A stretch of DNA of 37,616 bases from Microcaldota archaeon (GTDB taxonomy: Archaea; Micrarchaeota; Micrarchaeia; Micrarchaeales; CABMGC01), in NCBI GenBank assembly GCA_027449585.1, contig DAIDLJ010000006.1, positions 1 to 37,616 on the forward strand, read 5' to 3'. Position numbers and translations under genes: made by a program. Shown one piece after another: positions 17,046-25,223 of the stretch (within the stretch, counting starts at the first letter, position 1; each line of letters starts with the position of its first letter). Below the pieces are notes generated by a model that was not told the origin of the DNA, searched no databases, and saw only the letters and a list, made by a program, of their open reading frames with translations.

Positions 17046-17300
17046 TCAAGCGTGGTGGTCGTAGTCCACTATCGTAACCGTGCTGTTCTTATCATCTATC
17101 ACGTACTTGACCACGAAATGTCCGATATGCCTTTCCCTGACTCCGGCATACTCGCTGTGCATCCATTTGCCTACTGCATATGGGTTCTCCGCAAGCTGGT
17201 CGAAGAGCTTTACAAGCCTCTTGTAGGCCAAAGAGTCCTTCTTTACCATCTTCCTGAGCTTTTCCCTTACGCTATCTGCTAGATGCACTTCGTAGGCCAT
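17046..17300 (-). CDS. RelE/ParE-family toxin
   Basis: YEVHLADSVREKLRKMVKKDSLAYKRLVKLFDQLAENPYAVGKWMHSEYAGVRERHIGHFVVKYVIDD. Confidence 0.85.
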   Translation of the reverse strand: MAYEVHLADSVREKLRKMVKKDSLAYKRLVKLFDQLAENPYAVGKWMHSEYAGVRERHIGHFVVKYVIDDKNSTVTIVDYDHHA

Positions 17301-17316
17301 CTCTGCACCTTTATAA

Positions 17317-17511
17317 TCAGCCCCAAACGTCGCTTACGAGTGCCTTTACTGACTTGTACTTGTGTACCTTTCCAGTCCTAAGCTCCTCAAGCCCTATGTC
17401 CAAGCCGGTAACCTTCTTTTTCTTCATGGCATTGGCTATTAGTGTTATCTGGGCTTCGAGATTTCCGAGCCTCCTTTCTATCGTACTCATTTCCGTCCTT
17501 GTATTCGCCAT
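17317..17511 (-). CDS. Antitoxin of RelE-type TA system
   Basis: MANTRTEMSTIERRLGNLEAQITLIANAMKKKKVTGLDIGLEELRTGKVHKYKSVKALVSDVWG directly upstream of the toxin. Confidence 0.78.
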   Translation of the reverse strand: MANTRTEMSTIERRLGNLEAQITLIANAMKKKKVTGLDIGLEELRTGKVHKYKSVKALVSDVWG

Positions 17512-17532
17512 AATATTATTGTACCCGTGCAA

Positions 17533-18432
17533 TTATTTAAGGCTTGTTATCCAATTTTTGAGCTTTTCGGCTTTCTCCACCGAAAACGCCTCGTCCACCG
17601 CTTTGTATAGCTCATCTTTCCGCGTGTTTATGTAGGTCATAGTTGTGCTAGGATCGCTATGTCTTGCGAATCTGCTTGACAGCACCACATTCCCGTTGCT
17701 CTGGCGTGCGAAGCTGGTTATTGCATAGTGCCTCAGACTGTGCGTAGTCAGCCTGTGCAGCCGCCTAGGCGTCCTTCCGTATGACTCCTCGCTCTGGTCG
17801 TAGACTTCGTCCAGCTTTGCCGCTCGGACATACTCCCTGAACACCTTACGCACATAGTTCTTCTCAAGGAACGGCTCGCCTCTTAGGCTGTGCCCAAGCT
17901 CCGCGAAGAACACGAACCCGCCAGCTTGCGTGATCGCTTTTTCGTTCCTGTTTATGAACTCAACAGTTTGCCGAAAAAGCGGCACTGGGATAAGCATTGT
18001 ATCAATTACGTGCACCTTCTCCGTCTTCACGGTCAGCTCACGTGTCTCGAACTTTATGTCTTTCACGTTCACTTTGACAGCCTCGCCTATCCTGAGTCCA
18101 AGCTGCGCTTGATACCCAAACAACAGGCGAAACTTGTCGTTCTCTATTGCCTTGAAGAAGGCCTGCACCTCCTGTTCTGTGAAGCCCTTGTTCAGGCTTC
18201 CATATTTAGGCGGTGCGTTGCCTCTGAAACGTTTCTTTTTGATGCGGTAGATTACGGACAGGACGTCCTTGATCTCATGGAAAGTTAGTTGCGGAAGCAC
18301 CTCCTGAATGTGCTTCTTAAGTTTTTCGGGTTCGGTCTCCGTGATGGAACCGAACCGTTTGCTGCTTAATTTCTTTGCATTGGCTAGGGAACTGAACCCG
18401 AGTTTGTCGTCGAAAATCTGATTGGCTCCCAC
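17533..18432 (-). CDS. int: Tyrosine recombinase / integrase (GTG start inside tRNA-Glu 3' end)
   Basis: AQLGLRIGEAVKVNVKDI (catalytic R), THSLRHYAITSFARQ (HxxR), RHSDPSTTMTYINTR (catalytic Y). Confidence 0.93.
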   Translation of the reverse strand: MGANQIFDDKLGFSSLANAKKLSSKRFGSITETEPEKLKKHIQEVLPQLTFHEIKDVLSVIYRIKKKRFRGNAPPKYGSLNKGFTEQEVQAFFKAIENDKFRLLFGYQAQLGLRIGEAVKVNVKDIKFETRELTVKTEKVHVIDTMLIPVPLFRQTVEFINRNEKAITQAGGFVFFAELGHSLRGEPFLEKNYVRKVFREYVRAAKLDEVYDQSEESYGRTPRRLHRLTTHSLRHYAITSFARQSNGNVVLSSRFARHSDPSTTMTYINTRKDELYKAVDEAFSVEKAEKLKNWITSLK

Positions 18433-18498
18433 CGGGATTTGAACCCGGGTTGCGGGGTTGAAAGCCCCGCGTCCTTGGCCGAGCTAGACGATAGGAGC
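18424..18498 (-). tRNA. tRNA-Glu(TTC)
   Basis: Acceptor GCTCCTA/TGGGAGC, anticodon loop CTTTCAA, T arm CCGGG-TTCAAAT-CCCGG. Confidence 0.95.
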
Positions 18499-18506
18499 GC
18501 AAGCGT

Positions 18507-19007
18507 TTATACCCATATTCCATTGCACAGCATTATGCCGTATGTGGCATAGTTGACCATATCCATAAGTGTATCCTCTATCTTCTCGTCCGCAACCTGC
18601 GCGACGTTTCCATCCTTCATGAGGTTGGATACGCGCTCTATCTTGTCATTTATGCGCACTATGATGCCTATTACTCCGTATCTGAGTATGTTTAAGGTGC
18701 CGTAGTCCCTGTTCTTTGCTACTCCTATCCTAAAAGAGGCGTCGAGTATCGTATTTACATCACGCTTGTATTTTGAGCTGAGCAGTAGCAGAGCCCCGTT
18801 TCTTATCTTGTAGAAGACTCCAGAGTTGGATGGTGAGGGTTTTGTGCCTGCCATTATCTCTTTGAAGTATTCCTGGAGGGCCTCGCTTGCATCTGATGGG
18901 GAATAGCCGTCGCTAGGGTCTATGCCGTCATATAGCGCCTGCTTGAAGTTGTCGTCCCACATGATAACCATCGACGATACGAAACTCTTGAATATGGCTG
19001 GTTTCAA
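18507..19007 (-). CDS. DUF1599-like (nucleotide modification associated domain) protein
   Basis: KNRDYGTLNILRYGVIGIIVRINDKIERVSNLMK...DEKIEDTLMDMVNYATYGIMLCNGIW. Confidence 0.75.
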   Translation of the reverse strand: MKPAIFKSFVSSMVIMWDDNFKQALYDGIDPSDGYSPSDASEALQEYFKEIMAGTKPSPSNSGVFYKIRNGALLLLSSKYKRDVNTILDASFRIGVAKNRDYGTLNILRYGVIGIIVRINDKIERVSNLMKDGNVAQVADEKIEDTLMDMVNYATYGIMLCNGIWV

Positions 19008-19101
19008 TTTATAATCCTACCGCTTTGCATCTCGTTTATTTGCAGCGGTGGCGGCTGTGGGAGGTATTTTAATATTAAACGCAGATAAGTCTCTTGATTT
19101 C

Positions 19102-19638
19102 ATGATACTATCCGACTTCGATCTTGAGGGTCTGATCAAGGAAAAGCGGCTTGTTATAAAACCGTTTGAGAAGGAGATAATAAGGGAGAATGGACTTGAC
19201 CTAAGGCTTACTGATGAGGTTGCTAGGCATAACATGAAGAGGGACAGTAAATTCCTGATAGACCCTTCGGACCCCGATACGCTCAAGGACGAGTATGTGG
19301 TGGAGAGGTGCCCAAAAGGAGTGGTGATAGAACCTGGCACGCAGGTCCTGCTATCCACTATGGAGTTCATAGGGCTTCCTGACAATCTGGTTGGATTTGT
19401 AGAGCTTAGGAGCACTTGGGCCAGGCACGGATTATTCATGCCGCCTACGATAATAGATGCCGGATTTGCCGGGACGGTCACGCTCGAGGTATTCAACAGC
19501 AGCAGATTCCCAATACTGCTACGGCCAAAAGTCAGGTTCGCTCACGTGATATTTGCTACGACCCTAAATAGGGTTAGGAATGCGTATAAAGGAACTTACC
19601 TGAACCAGAGAGGAATAAAACTTCCAAAGAAATTGTAA
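19102..19638 (+). CDS. dcd: dCTP deaminase
   Basis: MILSDFDLEGLIKEKRLVIKPF...ENGLDLRL...GFVELRSTWARHGLFMPPTIIDAGFAGTVTLEVFNSS. Confidence 0.94.
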   Translation: MILSDFDLEGLIKEKRLVIKPFEKEIIRENGLDLRLTDEVARHNMKRDSKFLIDPSDPDTLKDEYVVERCPKGVVIEPGTQVLLSTMEFIGLPDNLVGFVELRSTWARHGLFMPPTIIDAGFAGTVTLEVFNSSRFPILLRPKVRFAHVIFATTLNRVRNAYKGTYLNQRGIKLPKKL

Positions 19639-19661
19639 GCTAATGCCAAAGTGGCATTAGC
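19639..19661. terminator. Hairpin between convergent dcd and PRC-barrel genes
   Basis: gctaatgcc-aaagt-ggcattagc perfect 9-bp stem, 5-nt loop. Confidence 0.5.
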
Positions 19662-19689
19662 CTTGCGCCATTGCGCCAAAAAAGTCCGC

Positions 19690-19968
19690 TTACCTTGCCA
19701 GATCGTCCACTTCCTCCTTCCTTGCCTCCTGGGAGGTTGTGAGAGGTGATGATACGAGCACTACGTCACTGACGTTCTTTACGTTCTTGTAGAGTATGCT
19801 CTTATTCTTCAACACGAGTTTCGAGTCGCCCTTGGCTGTCTTCCAAGGAACCATCAAAAGCCTGCTGAGTTCTCCTCTTTCAAGGTCAATTATTATGTCC
19901 TGGACTTCTCCAAGGTATTGACCAGCATCGCTGTATATATCCATACGATATATTTCTGAGAGTTTCAT
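19690..19968 (-). CDS. PRC-barrel domain protein
   Basis: MKLSEIYRMDIYSDAGQYLGEVQDIIIDLERGELSRLLMVP. Confidence 0.85.
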   Translation of the reverse strand: MKLSEIYRMDIYSDAGQYLGEVQDIIIDLERGELSRLLMVPWKTAKGDSKLVLKNKSILYKNVKNVSDVVLVSSPLTTSQEARKEEVDDLAR

Positions 19969-20092
19969 GATATTCGCCCTGATAATATAGATGGATAAGC
20001 ATTTATAAATCTTGGTAGCCGTCGGTGAGACTTCCACTTATCGCGCCTTGACCGAAGCTTAGGCTTAAAAGTTTGCGCTGGCATTTATACTT

Positions 20093-20968
20093 GTGCCAAA
20101 ATCTGTTGAGAATGCAGTAGCGGACAGCTTCGAAGTGGTGAAGGAGAACTACCTCAAATTCCTGCTGATATACCTATTCATGGGCGCCGTGAGCATTGTT
20201 GCTGTGCTGGTTTTTGTCGTTCTCATTTTTCTGGGTTTGGTAGGGGGCTTGACCCTTGGAAATATCGGACTGATTGTAGCCGCTGTGGTTGTCGGATTAA
20301 TAATATTGCTGCTTATGTCGCCTTTTTGGGTTGGAGTATATTATTCCATGGTGTTTCAGGGCCTTGACGCAAAGAGGATTTCAATATTTGATGCGATGGG
20401 CGTGGCAAGGGGGAGATACTTTAGCCTGCTGCTTGTTATGTTCTTGCAGGTCGTAATCTATCTGGTTATCTTTGGCTTGATATTGTCGCCTTTGATAGGC
20501 CCGGTGCTGGGACTAATAAATAGTGGTGGAAGCGCGTCTATTGCATCGGCGATTATGGGGCAGATAATTAAGCTACTCCTCATTGGCACTTTGGTGTTTG
20601 TGGGCCTGATGATAGCCGCACTGGTGTTGCTACCACTACTTTACGAAGCTACAGCTTTAGTCATGATTGAAGGCCTGGGTGGCGTTGACGCAATCAGAAG
20701 AAGTATAGAGATAGGAAGGGAGAATTTCTGGAAGATTGTCTGGCTCATGACCGTGTTCGGATTGGTTGTGGGGATGATATATGTTGTGGAGTGGATAATC
20801 ACCGCGGTATTTGGAGTAATGGGCCACGTCCTTGGCATTGTTGTCGGGGCTGTCCTCTCGGTGCTGGTTTCCTCTCTTGTAACCGCGTGGTCGTATGCCC
20901 TGCAGATAGTCTTCTACCGTGAATTTGTAGGGGGAAGAAAGCGCGGTGGACTTGCAAAGGACGCATAA
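20093..20968 (+). CDS. Polytopic membrane protein (GTG start)
   Basis: 291 aa with multiple TM segments; EGLGGVDAIRRSIEIGRENFWKIVWL motif. Confidence 0.75.
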   Translation: MPKSVENAVADSFEVVKENYLKFLLIYLFMGAVSIVAVLVFVVLIFLGLVGGLTLGNIGLIVAAVVVGLIILLLMSPFWVGVYYSMVFQGLDAKRISIFDAMGVARGRYFSLLLVMFLQVVIYLVIFGLILSPLIGPVLGLINSGGSASIASAIMGQIIKLLLIGTLVFVGLMIAALVLLPLLYEATALVMIEGLGGVDAIRRSIEIGRENFWKIVWLMTVFGLVVGMIYVVEWIITAVFGVMGHVLGIVVGAVLSVLVSSLVTAWSYALQIVFYREFVGGRKRGGLAKDA

Positions 20969-21006
20969 TTGATGACTAATGCCTGATGCAATTTGCAGGC
21001 CAGAGC

Positions 21007-22173
21007 TTATGGTTGCATCCAGTCTATCTCGTAATACTCGTTCTCGCTTCCCTTGAGCCTTATCTGTTTTACATGGTAATATGTAACAGCAGTCTCTCTG
21101 TCGGTTATTGCAAGTATTAGATCCAGCTTCATTTCCCGCGCGGCATTTATCGCAGAGGCGAATTCGCTTCCGCCTATATACTCCTCTTCGCTCAGGGACA
21201 GCATGGCATATTTGGGCTGCTCTGTTTCTGGGCTGTCTGCATCTCCGCCGTGCCTGTGGTAGAGGACATAGTCTATCTGCGTCTTCCTGCTCTTCGTAGC
21301 CCCTGGGACTGCAAGTATGAATGTCTTTCTCACTGAATGCGCGACCCTTATTACGCGCGCCCATTCGGAGATGAGAAGCTTGGATTCCTTTGGAAAAACA
21401 TGTATTACGTGCTTAGAATGCGTCCATGAAGAGCCGTCGCTCTGCATCGGCCTTGCTCCTGGGAAGTAGACCCTGAAATGCGTTCCGAACTTGAAGCCGG
21501 TCTTTATCACATACCCGCGAAGCCGCCAATCGGAGTATACGCCATAGAGCTTCTCGAAATCATTCCTTCTTGAAACCGCGAGCCTTAGTGCCTCTTTGTC
21601 AGTTGTGTTCTGCAATGAGAGTATGCCTTCCGAGGCCAGAAAGAGCGTCTCATATATGTCTAGTTTGTTGAGCTTGCCGCGGTCCGAGGCCTTGTAGGAG
21701 CCAAACTGGCCGAACCAGAGCTCGTCGTAGATCCGCCTGCCATTTTCTGCATCGTCGACTATTGTCATAAGCTCCGACTTGAAGAACGTTCCTGAAAGCT
21801 TCATGTCAGGCAGCCTAAGCTGCTGGACAGGATACTCTTTGGGCTGGGCCTGCTGCCTGCCTGCGTGCTTGAATGGATCCTTTATTACAAGTCCGCGATC
21901 GCGCCAGTCCTTATAGGTGAAATATCTTGCAGCGAACTTATCCTTCTTCCAGAATCTTGATGCGAGTTTGTTGAACGACACCTCTTCACCGGCCAAAGAG
22001 CACGTCGCGTTCCTAACGTCAATAAGATATAGCGCCTCTTCGGCGGAGAGTTCGATGCGCTGCTTCGAGTAACTGCCGAAATGGCCTTTCCTGAGAAGGT
22101 CGATGCTGGACTGGTCGGCGACTGTCAGGCGGCCTTTGCTTTGCAAGATCTGTATCATAGTATAATTGCTCAT
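21007..22173 (-). CDS. endA: tRNA-splicing endonuclease EndA, long form resembling the ARMAN three-unit (epsilon2) type
   Basis: VYSDWRLRGYVIKTGFKFGTHFRVYFPG...WTHSKHVIHVF...HSVRKTFILAV: Tyr/His/Lys catalytic positions; repeated N-terminal unit (YFTYKDWRDRGLVIKD) and extra C-terminal unit; 388 aa. Confidence 0.88.
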   Translation of the reverse strand: MSNYTMIQILQSKGRLTVADQSSIDLLRKGHFGSYSKQRIELSAEEALYLIDVRNATCSLAGEEVSFNKLASRFWKKDKFAARYFTYKDWRDRGLVIKDPFKHAGRQQAQPKEYPVQQLRLPDMKLSGTFFKSELMTIVDDAENGRRIYDELWFGQFGSYKASDRGKLNKLDIYETLFLASEGILSLQNTTDKEALRLAVSRRNDFEKLYGVYSDWRLRGYVIKTGFKFGTHFRVYFPGARPMQSDGSSWTHSKHVIHVFPKESKLLISEWARVIRVAHSVRKTFILAVPGATKSRKTQIDYVLYHRHGGDADSPETEQPKYAMLSLSEEEYIGGSEFASAINAAREMKLDLILAITDRETAVTYYHVKQIRLKGSENEYYEIDWMQP

Positions 22174-22201
22174 TGAAGTTTAATATTGGCTGATGGGCTT
22201 A

Positions 22202-23038
22202 CTATCTCTTGTGGAATGAGAGATAGTATATTGGCGCTACTAGCTCAATGAATGCAGCTATCCCTATGCTGATTATGAAAGATAGTATGACGCCAAGAAA
22301 TGGTATCGCCTGAAGTATCCTTGAAAGGAATAGGGCGATGGCAACAACAAAGTAGGATGCCACAATAGTGCCAAATATCCTAAATGGCTCTTTCTTTCCC
22401 AGATTGATGCTCATTGAAAGCGCTCTTTTTGCGTCTGCTGCATCGAGCACGATTATTGGTGGGCCGAGCCAGAGTAGAACAGAGACTGCAATGTATAGGA
22501 TGGCTAGCGCTACAAGCATTATCACTAGAAGGCCGGAGAGATTGATGTAGGATTGGCTGCTTATGGCCGTTCCGGACAGATACGGCTGTATTATCGTGCT
22601 ATTTGCTAGGAGGAAGATTGGACCCAGGGTTACAAGAAGCAGCAGCAGGAAGGCCAGGGTAACAGCTATCTCGTAGACCAGAAGGTCCTTGTATCTTGAA
22701 AGGGCTACCTTGAATGAATGACGCAGCGATGGCCGTTTTGGATACTTACGCAGGTTATAGCAAAGGTCAATATACGTGCCTTTGACCATGACGCCGGCAA
22801 GGAATACTAGAAGAGATATAAGGGCGAGCAATGGCGCTACCCTTGTGAGAGCTAGCGTGACTCTTGAATACAGTTGATGATTCGACAGGACCTGACCAGG
22901 TATTGCACTAAGAAAGAGGTGGCTTGCGACGTATGCAACGATGATGGCAAAAAGCGAGAGCATGAGCGCTGGGAATAAAAGCTTTGGATGTCTTTTAAGC
23001 GCTTTTAGCGAATCGGCTACTATATTGAATATGTTCAT
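22202..23038 (-). CDS. Polytopic membrane protein, likely paralogous to 20093..20968
   Basis: ADAKRALSMSINLGKKEPFRIFGTIVASYF resembles ...VDAIRRSIEIGRENFWKIVWLMTVF. Confidence 0.7.
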   Translation of the reverse strand: MNIFNIVADSLKALKRHPKLLFPALMLSLFAIIVAYVASHLFLSAIPGQVLSNHQLYSRVTLALTRVAPLLALISLLVFLAGVMVKGTYIDLCYNLRKYPKRPSLRHSFKVALSRYKDLLVYEIAVTLAFLLLLLVTLGPIFLLANSTIIQPYLSGTAISSQSYINLSGLLVIMLVALAILYIAVSVLLWLGPPIIVLDAADAKRALSMSINLGKKEPFRIFGTIVASYFVVAIALFLSRILQAIPFLGVILSFIISIGIAAFIELVAPIYYLSFHKR

Positions 23039-23403
23039 GGTTCTCTTATGCCAACATTAATTAAAAAACTTTTCCAAGTCAATAAATCGGCAGTAAAGCG
23101 TTTTGCGTTCATTAAATCTTTGGTGAATTGGTCCCGCGTTGTTGCATGCCCAGGAAAGAGAACCTCAAAGGAATGGATCATAATTGCAAATGGGACGCTA
23201 TTGAAATAATATAAATTCACAGATGTCTTGCTTGTCTTTGCTGTTGTGGCGGATGTGTGATGATGCTTTAGCTCCGAAAGGATCTATGGCTGGGCGCAAT
23301 TTATGCCAAGTAGTTTATACCACAACCAGTAGCATATTTCCATAGTTTTGGATATTTGATTTGGTTTAAAAGCTTTGATTTTGATATAGTATACGGGATT
23401 AAG

Positions 23404-24072
23404 ATGGTACTGGATACCTTCAAAGATGGAATAGATGCAGTTTTGCATCCCGAAAGCATAAAGAAACCGGCTAAGACAGTTGGAGACGCACTGGCGTTGT
23501 ATTACCAATTTTCAGTAATACCACTGGTGCTGCTCGTGGTTGTCGCTGCCGGCGCAGGGTTTGCCCTGCAGGGAGTGATGGCGGCCACTGGGCTCGTAAG
23601 CGGCCTTTCAGGAAGTTGGACATGGATATTGGCAGCTGCTGCTGTTATGTACATGTGGGGACTCGTCCCTATAGGGCTGCTTGTCTTTAGCGTTGTCTTC
23701 CACTGGATAGGAAAGGGACTCAATGTTTACAAGGGAGGGTTTGAAGCCACCTTCACAGCGGCAGTGTACGGAATGTTCCTGCCTCTTGCTGTGCTCTGGC
23801 TGACAGTCCTGCCTGTGGTAGGGGGACTCATTCAACTCGTGGCCTTCATATGGAGCCTCTATGTGCTGGTTGTAGTAATGAGCAATGTGCACAAGAACAC
23901 GCGAGTGGAGACCTTTGTGAACCTTGTGGCAACTGGGTTTGTAGTGATGCTTGTGGCAAAGCTCGTGATGGGATGGGTTGCAATCGGCCTCTTGGGCATT
24001 GTGATCGGACCAATAGTGGGAGCCCTTGTGACTACATTCCACGCTTCGCTTCCTGTGGTAAGCGCTGTATAA
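23404..24072 (+). CDS. Yip1-like polytopic membrane protein
   Basis: MVLDTFKDGIDAVLHPESIKKPAKTVGDALALYYQFSVIPLVLLVV; multi-TM. Confidence 0.65.
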   Translation: MVLDTFKDGIDAVLHPESIKKPAKTVGDALALYYQFSVIPLVLLVVVAAGAGFALQGVMAATGLVSGLSGSWTWILAAAAVMYMWGLVPIGLLVFSVVFHWIGKGLNVYKGGFEATFTAAVYGMFLPLAVLWLTVLPVVGGLIQLVAFIWSLYVLVVVMSNVHKNTRVETFVNLVATGFVVMLVAKLVMGWVAIGLLGIVIGPIVGALVTTFHASLPVVSAV

Positions 24073-24082
24073 ATTTGCAGCG

Positions 24083-24136
24083 CCTTTTCTTTTCCTTTTC
24101 TTTTTTCATTTTTGCTGCTTTTTTCTTTATGCTGAA
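24083..24136 (+). terminator. Pyrimidine/T-tract archaeal-type terminator
   Basis: ccttttcttttccttttcttttttcatttttgctgcttttttcttt immediately after the stop of the preceding CDS. Confidence 0.5.
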
Positions 24137-24176
24137 TTTATATTATTGATCTGAAAAATAGTTTTGTGCGGATTTA

Positions 24177-25223
24177 ATGGCCGGCGAGATCAAGATAGAA
24201 GACATAGATGGCATACGCGCAGCCAAGCAGTATAGGAAGGCTGTAGGATCGGCACGTTCGGCGGTATACATAATATTTGCGCTAAGCCTGCTTACATTCG
24301 CTGCGATAGCTGCGCTCGCGATGTACAAGGAAGGAGTGGGTGCCTTCGTGGAGACTTTTGAATCGGTGAACTTGCGCTATTTTGCCCTGGCGCTTGGGAT
24401 AATACTCTTCAGCTACACAATAAGATATCCTAAATGGTCGCTCTACCTAAGAAAACTTGGCGTGCGGATACCTTTCTGGAGGAATTTTGTCATATACATG
24501 TCGATGTACTCAATGGACGTTACTCCTGGGAGATGGGGGAGGGCGATAGTCTCCTATACGATGAACAGGCTCTCTGGAGTGCACTTTGCACGAACCTTCC
24601 CAGCAGTGGTTGCGGACATATTCACTGATTTTTTGGGGTTTGCTGTGATAACAGATGTTGCAGCGATTGCAGTCGGCCGCTTCGTCTTCGTGGCGCTGCT
24701 AATCACTACGCTTCTTATAGTGCCGTTCTTTTTTGTTTATGTCCAGCGGCCCTTCGATTATGTGAAGAGTAAATTCGTAAAGTACCGAAGACGGTGGGGC
24801 GTTCTAAGGCGTCTTGATACGGTCTTCTCTACTGCGACACTCTACTTCAAGCATAACAAGAAGCTTGGGCTTGGGGCGTTCGTCTATTCTATGGTGATTA
24901 CAATACCAAGCATGTTCCTCAACGGCATGGCGCTATATGTCACAATGCTTGCATTTGGAATCCCTCTTGATTTCTCGCAGATACCAATAGTAATATTCAT
25001 TTTCTCGTCGTCGCTTGTGCTTGGGATGGTGACAGGCATACCTGGAACCCTTGGGGTTACCGACGCGGCGCTTATAGGGCAGCTGCAGATATTTTTCCCT
25101 GCGACCATAAGCCTCTCTGCGGCCTCAGCCATAACCATCTTCTTTAGGATAGCTAGTGTGTGGTTCGTGCAGGGCTTCGGGCTTGTGGCGCTGATATACA
25201 CTATGCGTTACTGGAAGGATTAG
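24177..25223 (+). CDS. Flippase-like / lysylphosphatidylglycerol synthase TM region (UPF0104) membrane protein
   Basis: SLYLRKLGVRIPFWRNFVIYMSMYSMDVTPGRWGRAIVSYTMNRLSGVHFARTFPAVVADIFTD. Confidence 0.82.
   Translation: MAGEIKIEDIDGIRAAKQYRKAVGSARSAVYIIFALSLLTFAAIAALAMYKEGVGAFVETFESVNLRYFALALGIILFSYTIRYPKWSLYLRKLGVRIPFWRNFVIYMSMYSMDVTPGRWGRAIVSYTMNRLSGVHFARTFPAVVADIFTDFLGFAVITDVAAIAVGRFVFVALLITTLLIVPFFFVYVQRPFDYVKSKFVKYRRRWGVLRRLDTVFSTATLYFKHNKKLGLGAFVYSMVITIPSMFLNGMALYVTMLAFGIPLDFSQIPIVIFIFSSSLVLGMVTGIPGTLGVTDAALIGQLQIFFPATISLSAASAITIFFRIASVWFVQGFGLVALIYTMRYWKD

Larger units (their letters stand above)
14879..18483. mobile_element. Integrative element (~3.55 kb) inserted at the 3' part of tRNA-Glu: tyrosine recombinase, RelE-type TA, CDF transporter, ArsC-like protein
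   Basis: 59-bp direct repeat 14879-14937 vs 18425-18483 (57/59 identical), the right copy being the 3' part of intact tRNA-Glu; int gene abuts the intact tRNA. Confidence 0.85.

Noticed and set aside
20969-20995. C/D box sRNA-like TGATGA...CTGA
   Set aside because: Boxes only 7 nt apart with no second C'/D' pair; likely chance in a convergent intergenic gap.
20657-21364. 235-aa minus ORF
   Set aside because: Out-of-frame Cys/Arg/Asn-rich shadow of endA and the convergent membrane protein gene.
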